From Curtobacterium sp. ER1/6 (lineage in GTDB: Bacteria > Actinomycetota > Actinomycetes > Actinomycetales > Microbacteriaceae), in the NCBI RefSeq assembly GCF_001742745.1, contig NZ_MJAK01000008.1, positions 86 to 64,085 on the forward strand: a stretch of 64,000 bases of DNA, given 5' to 3'. This document shows positions 51,653-58,557 of this stretch, piece by piece. Position 1 is the stretch's first letter. Each line of letters starts with the position of its first letter. Under the pieces are notes generated by a model, which saw nothing but the letters and a program-made list of their open reading frames with translations, was not told the origin of the DNA and searched no databases. The translations under genes were made by a program, and so were the position numbers.

Positions 51653-52965
51653 CCGGCCCGTCCGCCTTCGCCCGCGGCACGTTCACCTGGGCGCTCGGCA
51701 TCGAGGACACCTGCGTGCACCCGCCGGCCCGCTTCGCGATGGCGCCGCTCGACGAGCACGCGCTCACCGGGCACGACCGAGCGTGGCGGAGCGACCTCGA
51801 CGCGGTCCGTGACCTCGGCGCCACGGCGCTGCGGTACGGCGTCGACTGGCCCCGTGTGCACCTCGGACCCGGCCGCTTCGACTGGTCGGAGCTCGACGAG
51901 CGCCTGCCGCACGCCGCGGCCGGCGGGGTGACGGTCATCGCCGACCTGGTGCACTACGGCACACCGACGTGGCTCGACGACTCGTTCGCCGACCCGCGGT
52001 ACCCGGCGGTCGTGGCCGAGTTCGCGGAGGCCTTCGCCCGGCGGTACGCCGGCGTGGTCGACCACATCACCCCCCTCAACGAACCGATCACGACGGCGTC
52101 GTTCGCCGGGCTGCGGGGCGTGTGGCCCCCGGGCCTCACCGGCTGGGACGGGTGGACCCGGGTGGTGCTCGGCATCGTCGACGGCATCCAGCGGACCGTC
52201 CGCGCCGTCCGGGCGGCGAACCCGCACGCCGTGATCGTGCACGTCGAGGCGAGCACGCTCGTCCGACCGGTGGACGGCGGCACCGCGGTGGTGGCGGAGG
52301 CAGCCCTGCTCGAGCTGCTCGGGACCGTCCCGACCGACCTGGTGCTCGGACGGGTCACGGCGGAGCACCCCGCGCACGACTGGCTCCTCGACCACGGGGC
52401 GACTGCCACCGCGTTGGGGGCGCTGGTGGAGGGCGCGGTCGCCGTCGACCTGCTCGGCGTGAACTACTACCCGGACCTCACACCGCGGCAGCTCACGGTC
52501 GAGGACGGTCGGGTCGTCCAGCACGCGCACGACCGGTGGACCGCCGGGCTCGTCGAGGCCCTCCGTCGGTTCGACGACCGGTACGGGATCCCCATGGTCG
52601 TCACCGAGACCTCGATCGAGGGCGACGACGATCGTCGCTCGGCCTGGGTCGCGGACGCCGCCGACGCGGTGCGCGGGCTCGTGGCGGACGGCGTCGACCT
52701 GCGCGGGTTCACCTGGTGGCCGCTCTTCGACTTCGTCGACTGGTCGTACGCGGCGGGTGGGCGGAACGTCGAGGAGTTCGTGCTGCCGGCGGAAGTCGTG
52801 GCGGACCGCGCGGCGAGCGACCGGAAGACGCCGTACCTGCGCCGCATGGGGCTCGTCCGGCTCGAGGAGGCGGCGGACGGTGCGCTCGACCGCGTGCCGA
52901 CCCCGGCGGCGGAGCGGTTCCGGGAGCGGGCGACGGCCGAGGTGGGGGCGGCACGGACGCCGTGA
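51649..52965 (+). CDS. GH1-type glycosidase
   Basis: The 438-residue protein has a family 1-like barrel: FTWALGIEDTCVHPP, YGVDWPRVHLGPGRFDWSEL, acid/base Glu145 in TPLNEP and nucleophile Glu320 in VVTETSIEG. It is a short, divergent GH1 relative without a signal peptide, so it acts on the imported sugar. The GTG overlaps the permease stop (GTGA) and it ends the operon. Exact bond specificity is not evident. Confidence 0.82.
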   Translation: MTGPSAFARGTFTWALGIEDTCVHPPARFAMAPLDEHALTGHDRAWRSDLDAVRDLGATALRYGVDWPRVHLGPGRFDWSELDERLPHAAAGGVTVIADLVHYGTPTWLDDSFADPRYPAVVAEFAEAFARRYAGVVDHITPLNEPITTASFAGLRGVWPPGLTGWDGWTRVVLGIVDGIQRTVRAVRAANPHAVIVHVEASTLVRPVDGGTAVVAEAALLELLGTVPTDLVLGRVTAEHPAHDWLLDHGATATALGALVEGAVAVDLLGVNYYPDLTPRQLTVEDGRVVQHAHDRWTAGLVEALRRFDDRYGIPMVVTETSIEGDDDRRSAWVADAADAVRGLVADGVDLRGFTWWPLFDFVDWSYAAGGRNVEEFVLPAEVVADRAASDRKTPYLRRMGLVRLEEAADGALDRVPTPAAERFRERATAEVGAARTP

Positions 52966-53088
52966 CCGGCCGACCCTCGGTGCGACCGCCGCGCTCGCCG
53001 TGGGTGCGGCATGATGCTCGATGACCGGTTCCGCGTGGCACCGGCCGAGGACGGCGGTGGACGCACCGCCCCTGACGAGGGAGTCGAG

Positions 53089-53538
53089 ATGGGGACCGTG
53101 TTCAGCGAGGCGGAACGCGCCGCGATGCAGCAGGCCGCCGACGAGCGCCGGGCGACGAGGGGTCTGAAGGGTGCGGCGAAGCGGGACGCCGAACGCGAGG
53201 CGTGCACCGTCGCCATCGAGCAGCTGACCGGCTTCGACCGGACCCTGGCCTCCCGGTTCCACCTCCTGGTGACGGAGGTCGCGCCGCACCTCGACCCGAA
53301 GACCTGGTACGGCTTCCCGTCGTACGCCCGGGACGGCAAGGTGGTGACCTTCGTGCAGCCGGCCGCCAAGTTCGGGTCCCGGTACGCCACGGTCGGGTTC
53401 CAGCAGGACGCGGCGCTCGACGACGGCGCGATGTGGGCCACCTCGTACGCGGTCGTCGAGTGGACCGACGACGTCGAGGAACGGCTCCGCGACCTCGTCC
53501 GCCGAGCCGCGGGTTCCGACCCGGGCGAGGACCGGTGA
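53089..53538 (+). CDS. DUF1801-like conserved cytoplasmic protein
   Basis: The ATG at 53089 follows AGGGAG by 6 bases; an upstream ATG at 53011 lacks this. The 149-residue protein starts with a charged coiled helix (FSEAERAAMQQAADERRATR). A compact fold with PHLDPKTWYGFPSYARDGKV, FVQPAAKFGSRYATVGF and DDGAMWATSYAVVEWTDDVE follows. Such proteins are widespread in actinobacteria and have no established function. Confidence 0.78.
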   Translation: MGTVFSEAERAAMQQAADERRATRGLKGAAKRDAEREACTVAIEQLTGFDRTLASRFHLLVTEVAPHLDPKTWYGFPSYARDGKVVTFVQPAAKFGSRYATVGFQQDAALDDGAMWATSYAVVEWTDDVEERLRDLVRRAAGSDPGEDR

Positions 53539-53569
53539 CGGCGGTCGGCTCCGATGGGGGCGGGGACCG

Positions 53570-53968
53570 GTGACGGCGGTCGACGAGGGCCTGCTGTACG
53601 ACCTGTGCAGCCGCGCGAGGATCGTGCAGGTGCGGTCCGTGTCGTCGGAGGCTGGCCTGCGCGGGCTGACGGACCTGGTCCGACGCGCGACGGGGTGCAC
53701 GGACACGTACTCCCACGAGCGCGTCGCCGCGATGATCGAGTCCGCACCGCGGCCCGTCGGGTTCCGGTACGGAGCGGCGCGTGTCGAGGCCGTCAGCACC
53801 GCTCGGACGACCCCGCCGGAGTCCTGGTCGGAGGACGAGCGGCACGACCACCGGGCCGCGCAGGACGCGTTGCTCGAGGCGGTGGGGCGGGACTCCGGCG
53901 AGCCCGTCGCCGGACCGCTGGGGGTCGCGCGGAACGTCGTGGAGCAGCTCCTGCTCCGCTGGTTCTAG
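53570..53968 (+). CDS. hypothetical protein
   Basis: A 132-residue frame with GTG start, no membrane segment and no recognised family. Helical-looking sequence such as LYDLCSRARIVQVRSVSSEA and ARNVVEQLLLRWF, and its location in a gap-free gene order, argue that it is real. It is convergent with the FtsX gene. Weak evidence. Confidence 0.5.
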   Translation: MTAVDEGLLYDLCSRARIVQVRSVSSEAGLRGLTDLVRRATGCTDTYSHERVAAMIESAPRPVGFRYGAARVEAVSTARTTPPESWSEDERHDHRAAQDALLEAVGRDSGEPVAGPLGVARNVVEQLLLRWF

Positions 53969-54013
53969 CGCTCACACCGCCGCAGCCACCCGGCCGCCCC
54001 GGTCCCGCTCCTC

Positions 54014-55447
54014 CTACTCGTACCGGAGCGCCGCCACCGGGGCTGCCCGGACGGCCCGTGCGGCCGGCCCGAGCGCGGCGGCGAGCCCGGTCGCCGACGC
54101 CCCGACGAGCACGACGACCACCAGCCACCCCGGCACGACGGGCGCGATGAGCGTGGCACCCTTCGTGGCCCCGAGCAGCGTGTACGCCCCCGCCCAGCCG
54201 TAGGCCGTGCCGAGCAGGACGCCGAGCACGACGGCCACGGCGATGGTGATCGCCGTCTCGACGAGCACGAGCGCGCGGACCTGCTGCCGTGTCGCGCCGA
54301 CCACCCGGAGCAGGCCGAGCTCACGCCCGCGCTGCGCGATCGTCAGCGCGGTGACCGCGACCACGCCGGCGGCGGCGATGACCCCGGCCGCGCCGACGAG
54401 GCCGGTGAACATGACCGCCAGTTGGTCGAACTGCTCCTCGATGCCGCGGTAGTACTCCGGGTCGTCGGCGGCCTGCTGCGAGAGCATGCTCGCGTAGGTC
54501 GCGAAGCCCACCGCGAACGTCGCCATGAGCGTGACGGCGATGAGCAGCCCGACGGTCGCACGGGCGGTCCGCCTCGGTGCACGCAGGGAGTTGCGCGCGG
54601 CCATGGCGGGGACGACCGAGCGGGCGGTCGCGGCAGCCACCAGGCGGAGGACGGCGGGCAGCAGGACCGGCGACGCGACGACGACACCCGTGAACGACAG
54701 GGCACCGCAGCCCACGGCGAGCAGCAGCGCGTCGACGGTCGACGCCCCGAGGACGACGGCGACGCCGAGCCCGGCGGCGCCCGACAGGAAGAGCGCCGCG
54801 GCGGTGACCGTGCGTCCCACGGACCGGGTCGTGCCGGGCGGCGGCTCGACACCGGACTCGAGCGCGCGCAGCGGCGGGATGGCGAGGACCGCCCGCGAAC
54901 CGATGCGGAACGCGAGCGTGGTGATCGTGGCGACGAGCAGCCCGACCGGCACGAGTGCCGGCGGCGCGAGCACGCCGAGCGGCGGGAGCGTCCCGAGCGC
55001 GGCGGCGACGGCGAGGGCGGCGTCGGCGACGAGCGTGCCGAGCACGGTCCCGACGACGGCACCGACGAGTCCGCTGACCAGACCGGTCCGGGTCACCTGC
55101 CGGCGGAGCCGGGCGCCGGTCGCGCCGAGCAGGCGCTGCAGGGCGAGGGACCGGGTCTGGCCCGCGATCACGGTCGCGCAGGTGTTCGACGCGACGACGG
55201 CGCTGACGTACAGCGCGACCCCGATGAACACCCACGCCACGACGGGCAGGATGAGGGCGACCGTGGCGCTCGACCCGGTGCGGTCCCCGAGCTCGACGAT
55301 CCGCCGTGCGGCGGCCGCCCCGGTCACCACCAGGGCGCCGAGCCCGGCGGACAGTGCGGCGACCGAGACGGTGGCGGGGTCCTCGACGAGGAGCCGGAAC
55401 GGGAGGCGGTGGTCGCCTCGCCGACGCCGACCGCGGTGACGGGGCAC
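54014..55447 (-). CDS. FtsX-family ABC permease without adjacent ATPase
   Basis: The 477-residue protein has two FtsX-like units. The first (about 15-140) includes RSLALQRLLGATGARLRRQV. The second (about 330-475) includes RGRELGLLRVVGATRQQVRA. About eight membrane helices are present. Such proteins belong to MacB/LolCDE-like mechanotransmission ABC systems, which need an ATPase; none is encoded here. The GTG start lies 2 bases after the lipoprotein stop. The N-terminal extracytoplasmic loop of full-size FtsX proteins is missing, so the gene may be a shortened form with the lipoprotein as its partner. Confidence 0.8.
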   Translation of the reverse strand: MPRHRGRRRRGDHRLPFRLLVEDPATVSVAALSAGLGALVVTGAAAARRIVELGDRTGSSATVALILPVVAWVFIGVALYVSAVVASNTCATVIAGQTRSLALQRLLGATGARLRRQVTRTGLVSGLVGAVVGTVLGTLVADAALAVAAALGTLPPLGVLAPPALVPVGLLVATITTLAFRIGSRAVLAIPPLRALESGVEPPPGTTRSVGRTVTAAALFLSGAAGLGVAVVLGASTVDALLLAVGCGALSFTGVVVASPVLLPAVLRLVAAATARSVVPAMAARNSLRAPRRTARATVGLLIAVTLMATFAVGFATYASMLSQQAADDPEYYRGIEEQFDQLAVMFTGLVGAAGVIAAAGVVAVTALTIAQRGRELGLLRVVGATRQQVRALVLVETAITIAVAVVLGVLLGTAYGWAGAYTLLGATKGATLIAPVVPGWLVVVVLVGASATGLAAALGPAARAVRAAPVAALRYE

Positions 55448-55449
55448 GC

Positions 55450-55878
55450 TCAGGACCCGCCGTCGCCCGGGTTCGGCGTCCACGCGACCCAGCGGTCGCC
55501 CTTCGCGGTCATCGACCAGCCGCCGCACTGCAGCACGGACGTCGCCTTGTAGACGTCGGGCGCGCCGTCGGCGTCCATGGTCGGCGCCGACTTCCGCGGG
55601 GTGGTCCTGCAGCCGTCCGCGGTCACGCCGGCACGGCTCGTGAAGACCAGCGTCGTCGGTGCGGTGTCGGAGGCGCGGCCGCCGGTGCCCGTCACGGAGG
55701 TGATGGCCGTCGCGTCGTCCGGCAGCCACGCGGGAGCGGACTCCAGGTCGGCGCGGCTGGACGCCTCGGAGGTCAGGCGGTCGTGCGCGGCGTCGCCGAG
55801 GGCGGAGCAGCCGGTCAGGGCGACCGCGGCGAGCGCGAGCGCGCCGACGGTCAGGACGGTCGTGGTGGTTCGGGGCAT
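55450..55878 (-). CDS. lipoprotein partner of the FtsX permease
   Basis: The 142-residue protein has a signal peptide with lipobox AVALTGCSA and a small extracytoplasmic domain containing PAWLPDDATAITSVTGTGGR and three further Cys residues (RAGVTADGCRT, SVLQCGGWS). GAAAGG lies before the ATG. Its tight linkage to FtsX suggests they act together in envelope stress or export. Confidence 0.78.
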   Translation of the reverse strand: MPRTTTTVLTVGALALAAVALTGCSALGDAAHDRLTSEASSRADLESAPAWLPDDATAITSVTGTGGRASDTAPTTLVFTSRAGVTADGCRTTPRKSAPTMDADGAPDVYKATSVLQCGGWSMTAKGDRWVAWTPNPGDGGS

Positions 55879-55958
55879 GTCGGGCCTTTCGTGGTGTGTG
55901 CTCCGATCACAGCGGACCGCGCCGGCGCAGGGATCGGCTCAGAGGAGGACCGTCGTGC

Positions 55959-55971
55959 TCCTGCGGGATGA
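55959..55971 (-). promoter_or_regulatory. TCATCCCGCAGGA motif upstream of the lipoprotein-FtsX unit
   Basis: The minus strand carries TCATCCCGCAGGA followed by GCACGA, about 80 bases before the lipoprotein start. The same 13 bases occur at 58467 before the large secreted hydrolase gene, where they are part of a complete inverted repeat. A shared response regulator is the simplest explanation. Confidence 0.45.
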
Positions 55972-55984
55972 CATCGGCGGACCG

Positions 55985-56314
55985 TGCTGGTCGGACATCG
56001 ACGCGACCGCCGCGTACGGGTCCCGTCGACGACGCGTGCCGACCGCCGCGCGGGCCGGTGCGTCGTGCCGTCGTCCGACCAGCACGGCACGACGTGGAAG
56101 TGCAGGTGCGGCACGCTCTGCCCGGCGTCGGTGCCGGAGGCCTGCAGCACGACGGTGCCGGGTCCAGGGTGTGCGCGACCGGCACCACGAGGGTGTGCCC
56201 GGGGGCGAGGGCCGAGTCGGGCAGGGGTGCGAACGCGACCGCGTGCTCCTCGCGCTCGACCCACGTCGCGGCGGCGCTGCCGTCGATGACGCGGCAGAAC
56301 GGGCAGGTGTCCAT
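55985..56314 (-). pseudogene. HIT-family hydrolase, internally deleted and frameshifted
   Basis: From ATG 56314 the minus strand reads CPFCRVIDGSAAATWVEREE and GHTLVVPVAH as in HIT proteins. It then jumps in another frame to VVLQASGTDAGQSVPHLHFH with the HIT active-site motif. Roughly 25 codons that should separate these parts are absent. Near the end a second shift is needed to read DPYAAVASMSDQH. The cysteine, N-terminal core and histidine triad are recognisable, but no single frame encodes them all. The gene is dead. Confidence 0.82.
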
Positions 56315-56395
56315 CGGCCCGGTCTGGGGCAGTGGGGGACAGCGACCGCACATCCTGCGGACCGCGGGGAGTGGTCGGCCTAGCGTGGGATCGTC

Positions 56396-58003
56396 ATGGC
56401 AGCCGAACACCGCAGATCCGTCGAGCCCGATGGGGCTCCCACCGTCGCGCACCACACCGCGCACCACGCCGCGACCGCCGAGCACACCGAGGCGGAGCAG
56501 GCCGAGCAGCACCCCACCGAGCAGTCTTCCACCCAGCAGGAGCCTGCCGACCGGCGCGGCGGCCCGGGGGGTGGCGGCGACGAGCCGGACCCGAACCGCT
56601 GGAAGGCGCTCGTCATCTGCTTGCTCGGCGGCGGCATCGTGCTGCTCGACGTGTCGATCGTCAACGTCGCACTGCAGTCGATCTCGAGCGGCCTGCCCGG
56701 CGCCTCGCCCGAGGCCGTGCAGTGGATCCTGTCCGGTTACGCCCTGGCGTTCGGTCTGCTGCTCGTCCCCGGCGGTCGTCTCGGCGACGCCTCGGGCCGG
56801 CGGCGGATGTTCGTCATCGGCGTCGGGCTGTTCACGGTCGCGAGCGCGCTCTGCGGGTTCGCCCCGAACGGGCTCGTCCTGGTGATCGCCCGCCTCGTGC
56901 AGGGCTTCGCGGGCGGCCTGCTCACACCGCAGGTGACCGCGCTCATCCAGCAGCTGTTCCGCGGCAAGGAGCGCGGCACCGCCTTCGGGCTGTTCGGTGC
57001 CACCGTCGGCATCGCGACCGCGATCGGCCCCCTCATCGGCGGGCTGCTCATCACCGCGTTCGGCACCGAGAACGGCTGGCGCTTCGTCTTCTTCGTGAAC
57101 CTGCCCGTGGGACTCGTCACGATCCTCCTGGCCTTCCGCTACCTGCCCGCCGCGGCGAAGAAGGAACGCGGTCGCCGGCACGACTTCGACCCGGTCGGCA
57201 TCGTGCTGCTCGGTGCCGCGGTGGTCGCCCTGCTGCTGCCGTTCGTGCAGTCGGAGCAGTGGAAGAGCAACGCGAAGTGGTGGCTGGTCGTCGCCGCCGT
57301 CGTGTTCGCCGTCCTGTTCGTGCTGTGGGAGCGCCGCTACGGCCGGACGAAGGAGCCGGTCATCGACCTCGGGCTCTTCCGCCGTCGGTCGTTCTCGCTC
57401 GGCGTCGGCCTGGCCACGGTGTACTTCGCCGGCTTCACCCCGCTGTTCTTCGTCCTGACGCTCGCACTGCAGTCCGGCCTGCACTACTCGGCCCTGCTCG
57501 CCGGCCTGGCCTCGGTGCCCTTCGCGATCGGTTCCGGCGTCGCCTCGACGATCGGTGGACGGGTCGTGCACCGCTTCGGCCGGCAGCTCATCGTCGTCGG
57601 CACGGTCCTGGTCCTCATCGGGCTCGGCGGTGTCGTGTGGGTGGTCGCGAACCACTACGGACCGAACCTCGGCTGGTGGCTGGTGCTGCCGCTCCTGGTC
57701 GGGGGCATCGGCTCCGGGCTCACGATCTCGCCGAACCAGACGCTCACGCTCTCCGAGGTCCCGGTGGAGCAGGGCGGCTCGGCCGGCGGTCTCATCCAGG
57801 TCGGCGCCCGCGTCGGGTCGGCGATCGGCATCGCGGCGGTCGGCAGCGTCTTCTACTCGGCGCTCGCGAGCACGAAGGGCGACTACGCGCAGGGGCTGCC
57901 GCTGGGGCTCGGAGTGTCCCTGGCGTTCGTCGCGGCCGCGCTCGTGGCGGGCATCGTCGACGTCGTGGTCGGCAAGGTCCGGCACACGGAGGCGACCGTC
58001 TGA
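56396..58003 (+). CDS. DHA2-family MFS drug/proton antiporter
   Basis: The 535-residue protein has a hydrophilic, His/Glu/Gln-rich N-terminus of about 65 residues and then 14 membrane helices. Characteristic motifs are ILLDVSIVNVALQSI-like VLLDVSIVNVALQSISSG in helix 1, GGRLGDASGRRRMF in loop 2-3 and RGTAFGLFGATVGIATAIGP in helix 5. This is the EmrB/QacA type, exporting cationic or lipophilic compounds. TAGCGT about 10 bases upstream is a plausible -10. No regulator gene lies next to it. Confidence 0.9.
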   Translation: MAAEHRRSVEPDGAPTVAHHTAHHAATAEHTEAEQAEQHPTEQSSTQQEPADRRGGPGGGGDEPDPNRWKALVICLLGGGIVLLDVSIVNVALQSISSGLPGASPEAVQWILSGYALAFGLLLVPGGRLGDASGRRRMFVIGVGLFTVASALCGFAPNGLVLVIARLVQGFAGGLLTPQVTALIQQLFRGKERGTAFGLFGATVGIATAIGPLIGGLLITAFGTENGWRFVFFVNLPVGLVTILLAFRYLPAAAKKERGRRHDFDPVGIVLLGAAVVALLLPFVQSEQWKSNAKWWLVVAAVVFAVLFVLWERRYGRTKEPVIDLGLFRRRSFSLGVGLATVYFAGFTPLFFVLTLALQSGLHYSALLAGLASVPFAIGSGVASTIGGRVVHRFGRQLIVVGTVLVLIGLGGVVWVVANHYGPNLGWWLVLPLLVGGIGSGLTISPNQTLTLSEVPVEQGGSAGGLIQVGARVGSAIGIAAVGSVFYSALASTKGDYAQGLPLGLGVSLAFVAAALVAGIVDVVVGKVRHTEATV

Positions 58004-58069
58004 TCCCGGCGACCGGGTGCGGCGCTCCTGACGAGCGACGTCCCGCCGGCGCACCGGTAGCCTGCCCGG

Positions 58070-58345
58070 ATGCGCTCCCGCCTCCGCCGACAGACGCCCG
58101 CGCTCGTGCTGGCCGCCCTCGCCGTCTGCGCGGTCGTCGGCGCAGTACTGGCCGAGCAGGCCGCGTGGCCGCTCGCACCCGCGTTCCCGTGGGCGCACTC
58201 CGGCGACTTCGCGTTCGTCGCGACGCGCAACCAGTTCGACGCGGCGCAGGCCGCCCGCGTGGTGGCCTGGGGCTCGGCGGCGCTCGCCGTGGTGCTCGTC
58301 CTGGCGTCCGTGGTCGCCGCCCTGGCGCGCCACCGTCGTTCCTGA
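58070..58345 (+). CDS. small two-helix membrane protein
   Basis: The 91-residue protein has helices at about 10-28 and 65-86 and an extracytoplasmic loop PAFPWAHSGDFAFVATRNQF. TAGCCT 8 bases before the ATG suggests a leaderless message. Function unknown. Confidence 0.68.
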   Translation: MRSRLRRQTPALVLAALAVCAVVGAVLAEQAAWPLAPAFPWAHSGDFAFVATRNQFDAAQAARVVAWGSAALAVVLVLASVVAALARHRRS

Positions 58346-58373
58346 CCGCGGGGCGGCCACGGCGACCCGGTGG

Positions 58374-58418
58374 CGGCCGGGAGGCGCTGCACCGGCCCGG
58401 CACCGCGCCTCCCGTCCG
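58374..58418. repeat. 45-base palindromic repeat, partly degenerate
   Basis: The left arm reads CGGCCGGGAGGCGC and the right arm GCGCCTCCCGTCCG; the A-to-C change in the left arm breaks one pair. It follows the small membrane-protein gene by 28 bases. Confidence 0.7.
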
Positions 58419-58466
58419 TCGCGTCGCCCCCTCCGTCAGGCCAGCTGGCCGGACGGCGGGCGCGCG

Positions 58467-58510
58467 TCATCCCGCAGGATGATCCGCGGGGTGCTCCGCG
58501 CCCCCTAGGT
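58467..58510 (+). promoter_or_regulatory. promoter with TCATCC-GGATGA inverted repeat
   Basis: TCATCCCGCAGGATGA (58467-58482) is a perfect 6-base inverted repeat around CGCA. TAGGTT at 58505 is a likely -10, placing the repeat at or just above the -35. CGCGGGGTGCTCCGCG between them is a second dyad. The layout suits activation by a response regulator. Confidence 0.5.
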
Positions 58511-58557
58511 TTCGACCAGCGGGGGCGTGTCCCCGCGGCCGAGCCAGGGAAGGCACC

